A stretch of DNA of 9,519 nucleotides from an uncultured Peptococcaceae bacterium (GTDB taxonomy: Bacteria; Bacillota; Peptococcia; Peptococcales; Peptococcaceae), in NCBI GenBank assembly GCA_937922955.1, contig CALAKO010000222.1, forward strand, positions 1 to 9,519, written 5' to 3'. A model generated the notes under the pieces. That model made no database searches and was not told the origin of the DNA. It saw only the letters and a program-made list of their open reading frames with translations. Positions 1-7,177 of the stretch are shown here, one piece after another. Numbering within the stretch: position 1 is the stretch's first letter; each line of letters opens with the position of its first letter. Made by a program: the position numbers and the translations under genes.

Positions 1-118
1 TCTGCGGTAAAAAATCATGGATTTATGGCTTGACTTTTATTAGCAGGTCTTTTCTGCTATTATTGTAGCCGAGAAATGCGTACGCCGTCAATGAATGGGT
101 GCAGAGCGTCCGCCATTG

Positions 119-127
119 TGCTATACT
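119..127 (+). promoter_or_regulatory. extended -10 promoter of the ATP-grasp/CBS unit
   Basis: TGCTATACT matches an extended -10 (TGn followed by a 5/6 match to TATAAT). No hexamer resembling TTGACA sits 16-18 bases upstream, which is common for extended -10 promoters. Transcription would start near 134, leaving a leader of about 24 bases that holds the AGAAAGGAG ribosome site at 141-149. Read from the sequence; no start-site data. Confidence 0.55.
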
Positions 128-157
128 AATGTCATATCCTAGAAAGGAGCTTCATGA

Positions 158-1405
158 ATGGACAACATCATAAAAAATAAAGACAAACGCTTTTTGCCGG
201 TGCTCCTCGGCACCGACGCCAACTGCTACGGCATGGCCCGTAATTTCCATCAGGCTTACGGCATGAAATCCTTGGCACTTGGCAAAATTCCTCTACTTGA
301 AACACGTCACAGCAACATTGTCCAGGTACACACCACACCGGACTTTGACACAGATGAAGTGTTCCTGAACGTGCTGGATGACGTTGCCAATACCTATGCA
401 CCTATTTACGAACATTTGGTGCTCATCGCCTGCGGTGACCGTTACACCGAATTGCTCTGCACGCATAAAGAAACGCTCAGTGATCGTTTCATCGTTCCCT
501 ACATCGATCTGGAACTGAAAAACAAACTTGAGAACAAAGAGGATTTCTACAACATCTGTGAAGAATATGGGCTCGATTATCCAGCCACCGTCATGTTGTA
601 CAAAGATTCTCAGCCACCATTCGATCTGCCATTCGATTATCCAATCGCAGTCAAAGCCAGCGATTCCATTGAATACGTTGCACTCGATTTCCCTGGCAAA
701 AAGAAATCCTATAAAGCCAATTCACCGGCAGAATTGGAAGAAATCTTCCACGACATCTACAACGCTGGCTACACCGGCACCTTGATTGTCCAGGATTTCA
801 TTCCTGGCGACGACGCCACCATGTACGTGCTTAATTCCTATTCCGACGTCAACGGAAAAGTCCAAGCCATGTGCCTCGGCCATTGTGTGCTTGAAGACTA
901 CACACCAGCTGGCATTGGCAATTACAACGCCATCATCCAGGAAGGCATTCAGGACGTCTACGACAAGTACCAGGCCTTTTTGGAAGCCATTGGTTTCGTC
1001 GGCTTCTCCAACTTTGACATCAAATACGATGAACGCGACGGCCGCTACAAGGTATTCGAAATCAATATCCGCCAGGGACGTTCCAGCTTCTTTACAACGG
1101 TCAGCGGCTGCAACCTGGTAGAATACCTCGTGCGTGATCGCATCCAGAACAAGCACACCTCACAGGTTCACTACCACAACAATCCAGCCCTTTGGCTGCA
1201 TGTGCCAACTCGTTTGGTGCTTGAATACGCACCAGAACGCACCTTGCCACAAATCCGCCGCCTCATGAATGAGCACAAGTGCGATTGCACCTTACTCTAT
1301 GAAAAAGACAAAACACTCTATCGCCGCATTATGATCAATCGCTTCTACCACCAGCAGTGGCAGCGCTACAAAGACTGGTTCAATAAGCGTTCCATCAATG
1401 ATTAA
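158..1405 (+). CDS. ATP-grasp carboxylate-amine ligase, D-aspartate-ligase-like
   Basis: This 415-residue cytoplasmic protein has the layout of an ATP-grasp ligase, which activates a carboxylate as an acyl-phosphate and joins it to an amine. Residues 12-110 form a Rossmann-like pre-ATP-grasp domain (VLLGTD at 15-20). The nucleotide-binding part follows, with PIAVKAS at 162-168 (K166 a likely ATP contact) and VQDFIPGDD at 211-219. The metal-binding segment is FDIKYDE at 286-292 and VFEINIRQGRSS at 299-310, with D287, E301 and N303 as likely Mg ligands. Length and layout fit the D-aspartate ligase/COG3919-type group; D-aspartate ligase adds D-Asp to the peptidoglycan stem peptide in enterococci and lactobacilli. 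The substrate here is an inference and may differ. The start at 158 is chosen because AGAAAGGAG (141-149) lies 8 bases upstream. An ATG at 154 in another frame stops after 8 codons. The gene is followed after 31 bases by a CBS protein, probably on one transcript. Confidence 0.75.
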   Translation: MDNIIKNKDKRFLPVLLGTDANCYGMARNFHQAYGMKSLALGKIPLLETRHSNIVQVHTTPDFDTDEVFLNVLDDVANTYAPIYEHLVLIACGDRYTELLCTHKETLSDRFIVPYIDLELKNKLENKEDFYNICEEYGLDYPATVMLYKDSQPPFDLPFDYPIAVKASDSIEYVALDFPGKKKSYKANSPAELEEIFHDIYNAGYTGTLIVQDFIPGDDATMYVLNSYSDVNGKVQAMCLGHCVLEDYTPAGIGNYNAIIQEGIQDVYDKYQAFLEAIGFVGFSNFDIKYDERDGRYKVFEINIRQGRSSFFTTVSGCNLVEYLVRDRIQNKHTSQVHYHNNPALWLHVPTRLVLEYAPERTLPQIRRLMNEHKCDCTLLYEKDKTLYRRIMINRFYHQQWQRYKDWFNKRSIND

Positions 1406-1436
1406 TTATTGTCTGATCTAGAAAGGAGAATTTTCT

Positions 1437-1922
1437 ATGAACAAGTCCATTTCTGACATCATGATCAAAAATCCGATCACCATCGCCGACAATGCCACCG
1501 TACAGGATGCCATCAATCTGTTTGGCTACTACCGCATCGGTTGTCTGCCAGTGGTTGATCCAGCGGGCCATCTGGTTTCCTTCCTCAGCGACGGCGACAT
1601 CATCAATTTCATTGCCCGTCGCACGAAGCAGCAGGATCGTATTCCGCAGATTTTTCACGCCACCATTTACGATGCCGACGACTATTACAAACATGACGAA
1701 GAAATCATGAAAGAACTTGAAGAAATCTCCGTAATGTTTACCGCAACGAAGAAAGTCCAGTTCGCTTACGAAGACGATAACTTGGCCGAAATTGCTACGC
1801 TCATGGACAACCGCCGCCTCAAACATGTGCCGGTCGTTGAACGCGAAACCAACAAGCTGATCGGTCTTTTGGCTCGTCGAGACATTATTTTGGCATTCTT
1901 TGACAGCGTCACCAATGAATAA
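1437..1922 (+). CDS. small two-CBS-domain protein, probable nucleotide-sensing regulator
   Basis: The 161-residue soluble protein is made only of a CBS-domain pair. The first repeat spans about residues 1-58 (SDIMIKNPITIADNATVQDA, then GCLPVVDPAGHLVSFLSDGDII). The second spans about 100-158 (DNLAEIATLMDNRRLKHVPVV, then KLIGLLARRDII). An acidic linker of about 40 residues separates them. Paired CBS domains usually form a Bateman module that binds adenosine nucleotides and controls a partner. There is no fused catalytic or DNA-binding domain, so it must act through another protein. The ATP-grasp ligase encoded 31 bases upstream is the obvious candidate, but that is inference from position only. 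Start supported by AGAAAGGAGA at 1420-1429, 7 bases before the ATG. A strong terminator follows 8 bases after the stop. Confidence 0.85.
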   Translation: MNKSISDIMIKNPITIADNATVQDAINLFGYYRIGCLPVVDPAGHLVSFLSDGDIINFIARRTKQQDRIPQIFHATIYDADDYYKHDEEIMKELEEISVMFTATKKVQFAYEDDNLAEIATLMDNRRLKHVPVVERETNKLIGLLARRDIILAFFDSVTNE

Positions 1923-1930
1923 TTGCACAC

Positions 1931-1974
1931 AAAAAGGCAGGATTGCCGCACTTAGCGGCAACCCTGCCTTTTTT
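1931..1974. terminator. bidirectional rho-independent terminator
   Basis: GGCAGG (1936-1941) and TTGCCGC (1943-1949) pair with GCGGCAA (1955-1961) and CCTGCC (1963-1968) around the loop ACTTA. There is one A/C mismatch in the stem. A-run 1931-1935 and T-run 1969-1974 flank it, so the structure works in both directions. It sits between the convergent CBS gene and the first opine dehydrogenase gene, and can end both transcripts. Confidence 0.93.
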
Positions 1975-1995
1975 CTTTTGAAATTTTGTGTCACC

Positions 1996-3105
1996 TTACA
2001 CCAAAGCCACCAAATCTTCCACACTTTTTGCATCGCCCATGCCAAGATTTTTCAGAGATAAACCATCTTCATAAAAATCACGGCGTAAGATGGTGTTCCC
2101 AATGGTAATAACGGCATCAATATTTGGTGTTGGCACACCGGCTATGCGGCCCAGATTGGACCAAAGCACCAGCCCGTCCGAAATATCTTCGGTAAAATAA
2201 CGGCTGTTTACGTGAGCCGGGCCTTTGATTTTCGAGAAGACCTCACTATGGTTGAACAAATGCTGCAAGGTTTCATCTTTATTATCAAAATACCCACGAT
2301 TATAGCGGCTTTCTACCGCATCTTCGAGATCGAAGCCAAAGGCACGGCCGATGGCCAAACGTTCGCCTTCAATAGCACGCATGAGACGCACCGTATGCTC
2401 GGTAACGCCCTCTACATAATAATAGAAATTACCGCCAGAGTAATCGATACGTCCAGCATTCAGCAGGCATGGACCAGGATGGACTTCCGGGTTGCCATTT
2501 TCCAAAGTGGTTTCCCAAATATTCTCGGCAATAACCATACCATCGTACAACTGGCTGCAAACATCATAGAGTTCCTGAGTGTCCTCTTTTGGATAAGCGG
2601 CAAAATAGGTCTTCTTTACGCGCAGGTATAACTCAACAACCCCTTCGCGCGCCATGCCGCGAGTCCCATAGGTCAAGGTGTTCAGCTCGCAAAGCTTAAA
2701 CTTCTTGTCGATGCCCATTGCTCTTGCTTTATTGGTAAAGCGTACACAGCTCATGGCCGCTGCAGCATTGAAGAAAATGACCTGGTCTTCACCGACGATT
2801 GGCGCCAATTCTTCGGCGTAATCATCTACCGCGTAGCCAGGAACCGTTAACATGATGACTTGGGCATCTTTGATGGCTTCTTTCATGTCAATGGTGTAGT
2901 TGGTGATCGGAACAAAAACTTCTTTTGGAGGTTCGGCATTCGGTTCTTGCAGCAAGAGACCACCACGATTGATCAAGCCTTCAAATTGATACTCACGTGT
3001 CGGCGCGGTATATAAGCTAATGTCAAAACCACGTTCCGCAAGATCAGCAGCTGCTGTCAAACCACCGTTACCGGCACCTAAAATCGCTACTTTTTTTACT
3101 TCCAT
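1996..3105 (-). CDS. octopine/nopaline-type (opine) dehydrogenase, copy A
   Basis: This 369-residue protein belongs to the NAD(P)-dependent octopine/nopaline dehydrogenase family. Members reversibly form a secondary amine from an amino acid and a 2-oxo acid, or degrade such opines. The N-terminal Rossmann domain has VAILGAGNGG at 6-15. The C-terminal helical domain has the family catalytic signature GNPEVHPGP at 204-212, where H209 is the likely catalytic base and N205 a substrate contact. The residue after the second beta strand is Thr33 (LYTAPTR), with no acidic residue there, which leans toward NADP(H); this is inference. The substrate cannot be read from sequence. Start supported by AAGGAGGA a few bases upstream. 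It is 66% identical over its full length to copy B, which lies directly upstream on the same strand. It has its own promoter (3135-3143) and converges on the terminator at 1931-1974. Confidence 0.85.
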   Translation of the reverse strand: MEVKKVAILGAGNGGLTAAADLAERGFDISLYTAPTREYQFEGLINRGGLLLQEPNAEPPKEVFVPITNYTIDMKEAIKDAQVIMLTVPGYAVDDYAEELAPIVGEDQVIFFNAAAAMSCVRFTNKARAMGIDKKFKLCELNTLTYGTRGMAREGVVELYLRVKKTYFAAYPKEDTQELYDVCSQLYDGMVIAENIWETTLENGNPEVHPGPCLLNAGRIDYSGGNFYYYVEGVTEHTVRLMRAIEGERLAIGRAFGFDLEDAVESRYNRGYFDNKDETLQHLFNHSEVFSKIKGPAHVNSRYFTEDISDGLVLWSNLGRIAGVPTPNIDAVITIGNTILRRDFYEDGLSLKNLGMGDAKSVEDLVALV

Positions 3106-3134
3106 TCATTTTCCTCCTTGAAACTATTTTCGTT

Positions 3135-3143
3135 AGTATAACA
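3135..3143 (-). promoter_or_regulatory. extended -10 promoter of dehydrogenase copy A
   Basis: On the minus strand the bases read TGTTATACT, an extended -10 (TGn plus a 5/6 match to TATAAT). No good -35 is seen. Transcription would start near 3128, giving a leader of about 22 bases that carries the AAGGAGG site. The 84-base gap between the two dehydrogenase genes is AT-rich and holds no convincing terminator, so copy A may also be read from the copy B promoter. Confidence 0.55.
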
Positions 3144-3189
3144 TTTTTTTGCTAAAAACATGTTCAGAATTAATTAAAAATTGCAAAAA

Positions 3190-4299
3190 TCACACATCTT
3201 TTAATAAATCTTCGACAGAATTGGCTGCTCCGTACCCCAATTTATCCAATGTTAAACCAACTTTTCTAAAATCAATTTGTAATAAAGATCCGCCCAATGT
3301 GATCACCGCATCAATGTTTGGCGTTGGTACACCGGCCAATCGTCCAAGATCCGACCACAGCACCAGCCCATCCGAAATATCTTCGGTAAAATAGCGCGAC
3401 GTAACGGAGGTCGGCCCCTTAATTTTTGTAAACACTTCGCTATTATTGAAAAGGGATTGCAGATCGTCCTTATTGTTGTCAAAATATCCGCGTCTGTAGC
3501 GGCTTTCCACTGCATCTTCCAGCTCAAAGCCAAAGGCCCGGCCAATGGCCATGCGTTCATGTTCAATGGCATGCAGCACATTGATGGTGTGCGCCGTAAT
3601 GCCCTCGCGGTAGAGCCAGAATTCACCGTGGCAATATTCAATATGGCCCGCACTCAACAGGCATGGCCCAGGGTGCACTTCCGGATTGCCATTTTCCAGC
3701 GTTGTTTCCCAGATATCGCGTGCCGCCACAAGCCCTGGATAGAGCTGAATGCATGCGTCCAAACATTCCTGCGTATTTTCCTTTGGATAAGCAGCAAGGA
3801 AGAGCTTTTTCACACGCAGCGATAACTCAACCCGTGCTTCGTCTGGATAAACACGTGTGCCATACGACAGAGAATTGGCTTCGCAGACTTTGAACGCTGT
3901 CGTAATACCCATTTCGCGTGCCTTGCGTGTGAAACGCACACAACCCATCGCTGCCGCACCATTAAAAAAGATAATTTGGTCGTCGCGCACAATCGGTGCC
4001 AACACCTCGGCAAAACGATCGACTGCATAACCGGGCACGACAAGCATGATCACCTGCGCGTCACGACCCGCTTCAGCAATATCCGTCGTCACTTGAGTGA
4101 ATGGTACAAAAACGTCTTTTGGTGGTTTCTCATTCGGTTCTTGCAAACGGAAGCCGCCATTTTTACGAATGCCATCCAAATCTTTTGCAAAGTCTGGAAG
4201 CTCATACAGCCAGACATTGAATCCTCGTTCAGTAAATTCAGCAGCAGCAGTCATCCCACCATTGCCTGCGCCAAGAACAGCAACATTTTTAAGTTCCAT
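3190..4299 (-). CDS. octopine/nopaline-type (opine) dehydrogenase, copy B
   Basis: Same family and same length (369 residues) as copy A. The Rossmann motif VAVLGAGNGG is at 6-15 and the catalytic signature GNPEVHPGP at 204-212, with H209 and N205 kept. Conservation with copy A is highest around AQVIMLVVPGYAVD (81-94), IWETTLENGNPEVHPGP (196-212), AIGRAFGFELEDAVESRY (251-268) and SRYFTEDISDGLVLWS (301-316). It falls at 31-50, 151-160 and 221-245. Position 33 is Glu (LYELP) where copy A has Thr. An acidic residue at the end of the second beta strand normally binds the ribose hydroxyls of NAD(H), so this copy probably prefers NAD(H). The ribosome site is a modest GGGGGA 5-6 bases before the ATG, weaker than that of copy A. 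Function and substrate are otherwise unassigned. Confidence 0.85.
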   Translation of the reverse strand: MELKNVAVLGAGNGGMTAAAEFTERGFNVWLYELPDFAKDLDGIRKNGGFRLQEPNEKPPKDVFVPFTQVTTDIAEAGRDAQVIMLVVPGYAVDRFAEVLAPIVRDDQIIFFNGAAAMGCVRFTRKAREMGITTAFKVCEANSLSYGTRVYPDEARVELSLRVKKLFLAAYPKENTQECLDACIQLYPGLVAARDIWETTLENGNPEVHPGPCLLSAGHIEYCHGEFWLYREGITAHTINVLHAIEHERMAIGRAFGFELEDAVESRYRRGYFDNNKDDLQSLFNNSEVFTKIKGPTSVTSRYFTEDISDGLVLWSDLGRLAGVPTPNIDAVITLGGSLLQIDFRKVGLTLDKLGYGAANSVEDLLKDV

Positions 4300-4367
4300 A
4301 AAAATCCCCCAATCATTCGTGACGAATAGTTAAACTTATCATTTTGAAAAGAATATTTTATATATCA

Positions 4368-4376
4368 ATTATACCA
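4368..4376 (-). promoter_or_regulatory. extended -10 promoter of dehydrogenase copy B
   Basis: The minus strand reads TGGTATAAT, a perfect TATAAT preceded by TGn. The best -35 position (4391-4396, TACCAA) does not match TTGACA. The predicted start near 4361 leaves a leader of about 60 bases, longer than in the other promoters here. It sits downstream of the resistance-operon terminator, so copy B is transcribed independently of that operon. Confidence 0.65.
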
Positions 4377-4409
4377 TAGTTTCTTTCTCTTTGGTATCTA
4401 TAAATACAT

Positions 4410-4447
4410 AAAAAATCGGTCGCTGGCATGTTTGCCAACAACCGATT
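4410..4447 (-). terminator. terminator of the resistance operon
   Basis: Outer arms AATCGGT (4414-4420) and ACCGATT (4441-4447) enclose an internal loop (CGC/ACA). The inner arms are TGGCA (4424-4428) and TGCCA (4433-4437), with a four-base loop. On the minus strand the hairpin ends in six T (4415-4410). It starts 4 bases after the nitroreductase stop codon, so it closes the six-gene minus-strand operon. Confidence 0.88.
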
Positions 4448-4451
4448 CTCA

Positions 4452-4976
4452 TTATTTCACGTAGTACACACGGTTTTCCTTGCGCGCTGGTGGCTCTGGA
4501 AGCGCCGTATCCGGATAACCCACAATGCAGTGCCCAACGCCCACAACATCGCCTTCAATGCCAACAGAATCCAGGAAGGCTTTTCCTTCGTCGCTCTGAT
4601 ACATTTCTGTTGCACGATGGATCCAGCAGGTCCCCAAACCTAAACTGTGCGCCGCCAACATCATATTTTCCATCATCAGGCATCCGTCGCAAAATTGTGC
4701 CGGACGTTCGGTGCGAGCCAGCACAACGAGAACCACTGGTGCGCCATAAAATGGATCACTGTCTGGGTTCTTTGTGAATCTGGCATTCAGTTTTGACAGC
4801 TTATCGCGTGTTTCTTTATCTGTAACAGCGACAATCATTCCAGACTGCTGGCCCAAACTGGATGGTGCGTACAAGCCAGCCTCAATCACCTGATTGAGCA
4901 GTTCTTCCGGTACCATATCCGGCTTATAATTGCGGCAGCTGCGGCGTTCTTGAATATTTTTTAATACGTCGTTCAT
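4452..4976 (-). CDS. small FMN-dependent nitroreductase-family oxidoreductase
   Basis: This 174-residue cytoplasmic protein is a single-domain member of the nitroreductase family. These enzymes bind FMN as dimers and reduce nitro compounds, quinones or flavins with NAD(P)H. Typical FMN contacts are visible: RRSCRNY at 11-17, APSSLGQQS at 37-45, the GLGTCWIH turn at 113-120 and GYP at 153-155. The natural substrate is unknown for most of this family. The start at 4976 is chosen because AAGGGG lies 8 bases upstream; an in-frame ATG at 5009 touching the kinase stop has no ribosome site. The gene begins 32 bases after the histidine kinase stop and ends at the operon terminator. It is therefore probably co-transcribed with the peptide-resistance genes, an unusual partner. 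Confidence 0.87.
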   Translation of the reverse strand: MNDVLKNIQERRSCRNYKPDMVPEELLNQVIEAGLYAPSSLGQQSGMIVAVTDKETRDKLSKLNARFTKNPDSDPFYGAPVVLVVLARTERPAQFCDGCLMMENMMLAAHSLGLGTCWIHRATEMYQSDEGKAFLDSVGIEGDVVGVGHCIVGYPDTALPEPPARKENRVYYVK

Positions 4977-5008
4977 GAAAATACCCCTTTCCAAACGTCT
5001 TTCTTTCA

Positions 5009-6457
5009 TTATATATCGTTCTTATCGGCCAGACAAGCTGGGTGCCAAACACGCACACAGGCACCACCTTGCGGCAAATTAGCCAACGTTACGCCACCAC
5101 CCAATTGCGACGCAAGCATTTGAACAATAAACAGCCCCAAACCGGCATGGCCGCCATGGGACGAACGGGCTGTGTCGCCGCGATAAAACTGCTCCGTTGC
5201 GTGTTTCAAATCACGCGCCGAAAACCCTGGCCCCGTGTCACTCAGCTCATAGATAAGATTGGCCGCCTTTTGTTGCACCGACAATCTAATGCAACCACCA
5301 TACGGTGTAACCGCCAGACTGTTACTCATTAAATTGTCTAAAATACGCGTCAGTCGTTCCGTGTCAATTTTATAGGCGTCTGCTAAGGACACGGTTTCAA
5401 GTGTGAATGCGATCCCCTGACGCTTGCATCGCACCTGGTATTCCTCCGCCCGTTCTTTGAGAAAACCACGAAGATCATGAGGCGATGCATTCACCATATC
5501 TTCTGTCGCTTCCAGCAGCGTCACATCCTGAATCTGCTGAATGAGCGCCGTGCTGCGATCCACATTTCCGGCAATGATGTCCAGATACCCTCGCTGCTCC
5601 TCGTTCACCGGCGTATCATCCGCCAACGATTCACTGTAAGCCTTGATCACCGAAAGCGGGGTTTTGAGATCATGCGCTAAGGCGGCCACCATCTCTCGTC
5701 GCTGTTGTTCCAGCTGCCACTCTCGCATCAGCGATTGACTCAAACTGGTTTTCATATCATTGAACGCCTGACACAAATCGCCCAGCTCATTGCGTTCCTG
5801 ATAATCGATGCTAAAGCTCAAATCACGGTTTTGTATTTTTTCGGCGGCATGCCGCAAATGTTCCAGCGGCGTTCGTACCGAAGCCGCAAAACGCCGAGAA
5901 AACAGCCAAGCGAAAAACAGCAAGTACACAAGCGGCGACACCAGCGCCAGCACAAAGAATACCGCCACCAAGCGGCTCATCGCCACAGTGCGGTCAAAGC
6001 GCAGCTGAAAATCGTACTCACAGCGCACCGCTCCCAAAAAAGTGCCCTGGGCATCAAAGATCGGCACCGTGTGCACATAGCCGCTGTCCTCGCCCTTGGC
6101 TGTATTGATTTCCTTGAGAAGGGTCTGCCGATCCAAAGAGCGTGCGCTCTCATAGGTGCCATACAGGGTGTTGCCATCGGCATCCACCACCTGATAGGTC
6201 AGGTGGCTGTCGCCCACTGCCTCATCCAACAACGAGGCAGCACTTGTCTCCAACAAGGCAGCACCCTCTTTGTCCACAAGCGCTTCCACGTTTTCCACTT
6301 GCTGTTCACTGTAGTTGGCGGGCTGAATGTAACGATCCTGCAATATGATAAAAGCCACCAGCGCAATCGCGTAGGTTACTAAGGTGGCAGCAATGGTGGC
6401 CGCTAAAATGCTCATCAAGGTTCGCCGCATGCCGCCTTCCAAAGAATGCCACTTCAT
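5009..6457 (-). CDS. sensor histidine kinase of the peptide-resistance operon (LanK/CprK type)
   Basis: This 482-residue membrane kinase presumably senses a peptide or envelope signal and phosphorylates the regulator encoded just upstream. The first membrane helix is at about 13-39, followed by an extracytoplasmic domain of about 120 residues (40-160). A second helix lies at about 162-186 and a HAMP linker at 187-240. The H-box ALAHDLKTPL is at 259-268, with H262 the phosphorylated residue. In the ATPase domain, N375 and N379 lie in the N-box, DTGPGF is at 407-412 and GLGLFI at 439-444. The large outer domain argues against the BceS type, which has almost none. Its beta-rich part (about 87-151) may be PAS/Cache-like, but I cannot confirm that. 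The start at 6457 follows AGGAGGGG and overlaps the regulator stop as ATGA, so the two are translationally coupled. Confidence 0.92.
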   Translation of the reverse strand: MKWHSLEGGMRRTLMSILAATIAATLVTYAIALVAFIILQDRYIQPANYSEQQVENVEALVDKEGAALLETSAASLLDEAVGDSHLTYQVVDADGNTLYGTYESARSLDRQTLLKEINTAKGEDSGYVHTVPIFDAQGTFLGAVRCEYDFQLRFDRTVAMSRLVAVFFVLALVSPLVYLLFFAWLFSRRFAASVRTPLEHLRHAAEKIQNRDLSFSIDYQERNELGDLCQAFNDMKTSLSQSLMREWQLEQQRREMVAALAHDLKTPLSVIKAYSESLADDTPVNEEQRGYLDIIAGNVDRSTALIQQIQDVTLLEATEDMVNASPHDLRGFLKERAEEYQVRCKRQGIAFTLETVSLADAYKIDTERLTRILDNLMSNSLAVTPYGGCIRLSVQQKAANLIYELSDTGPGFSARDLKHATEQFYRGDTARSSHGGHAGLGLFIVQMLASQLGGGVTLANLPQGGACVRVWHPACLADKNDI

Positions 6458-7158
6458 TGTTGCCCCTCCTGCATCACCCAGCGATAGCCGATGCCCCACA
6501 CAGTTGCCACCGGGTCGTCGCAGCCAAACGCTTTGATTTTTGCTCGCGCCTTTCGTAGATGTTCCATGACCACATCAGCATTGCCCTCGGCATCGTAGCC
6601 CCAAACCGCTTCATAAATCTGCTCTCTGGAAAAAATCTGTCCTGGGTGCAGCGCCAGAAATTCAACAATGCCATATTCATGCTTGGTCAAGGCCACGGTT
6701 TCATCACCCACGCGCACGCAACGCGCTCGCAGATCAATGCTCAACGCTCCAAAATACAGCCGTGGCCGTTTCTGCTCCGCATTGGCATCCTGCGCACGCC
6801 GCTCCCGACGCAAATTGGCTTCGATTTTCGCCATCAGCTCGCGAATGCCGAAGGGCTTCGTGATGTAGTCATCACCGCCCAGTGAGAGACCACGGATTTT
6901 GTCCGTCTCCGCTTGACGAGCGCTGAGAAAAAGAATCGGACAAATGACCTCGTCACGTATCGCCTGGCATACCTCAAAGCCATCCATTTCTGGCATCATA
7001 ATATCCAAAAGAATCAAATCCGGCTGATGGGCACGTGCCAGTTTCACGCCCTGGCGGCCATTATCCGCCGTAAACACCTCGTGTCCATTCGTGCGGAGCT
7101 TTTTCGCCAGAAGATCCAATAAAGCCTGCTCATCGTCAATGATCAGAATGGTGCTCAT
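6454..7158 (-). CDS. OmpR-family response regulator (LanR/NisR/CprR type)
   Basis: The 234-residue regulator has a receiver domain (about 1-117) and a winged-helix DNA-binding domain (about 130-230). Receiver residues are all present: acidic pair D8/D9, phospho-acceptor D52 in LLDIMMPEMDG, S79 and K101 in DDYITKPFG. The effector domain shows LTKHEYGIVEFLALHPGQIF and ends with the WGIGYRW hairpin. The start at 7158 is chosen because AAGGAGGAGGG lies just upstream and the protein then begins MSTILIIDDE. It lies 19 bases after the LanG stop, and its own stop overlaps the kinase start. It probably acts on the lanF promoter, where a repeat with the 11-base period expected for OmpR-family dimers is found. 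Confidence 0.93.
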   Translation of the reverse strand: MSTILIIDDEQALLDLLAKKLRTNGHEVFTADNGRQGVKLARAHQPDLILLDIMMPEMDGFEVCQAIRDEVICPILFLSARQAETDKIRGLSLGGDDYITKPFGIRELMAKIEANLRRERRAQDANAEQKRPRLYFGALSIDLRARCVRVGDETVALTKHEYGIVEFLALHPGQIFSREQIYEAVWGYDAEGNADVVMEHLRKARAKIKAFGCDDPVATVWGIGYRWVMQEGQQ

Positions 7159-7177
7159 CCGTCTGCCCTCCTCCTTT

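Noticed and set aside
30..63. TTGACT (30-35) followed by TGCTATTAT (55-63) as a second promoter
   Set aside because: The spacer between the hexamers is 22 bases, too long for a normal promoter. The TGCTATTAT could act alone, but 119-127 is better placed.
41..64. Hairpin TAGCAG/CTGCTA followed by TTATT as terminator of an upstream gene
   Set aside because: Only six pairs and a poor T-run, so too weak to call.
154..180. ATG four bases before the ATP-grasp start, opening an 8-codon frame
   Set aside because: Spacing from AGAAAGGAG is only 4 bases versus 8 for the ATG at 158, so it is unlikely to be used. A regulatory role cannot be supported.
1395..2045. 216-codon minus-strand frame opposite the CBS gene
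   Set aside because: It runs across the strong terminator at 1931-1974 and overlaps the end of the dehydrogenase gene. No known motifs are seen, whereas the + strand frame encodes a clear CBS pair.
1996..4299. Staphylopine/pseudopaline-type metallophore synthesis genes
   Set aside because: No nicotianamine-synthase-like gene, metal transporter or metal-responsive operator is nearby, and the proteins fit the shorter octopine/nopaline family.
4977..5009. Upstream in-frame ATG at 5009 for the nitroreductase, overlapping the kinase stop
   Set aside because: It has no ribosome site. AAGGGG correctly spaced before 4976 supports the shorter protein, which begins as typical family members do.
5705..6382. 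225-codon open frame on the + strand inside the histidine kinase gene
   Set aside because: Antisense shadow. The kinase on the other strand has all expected domains, and this frame shows no family motif.
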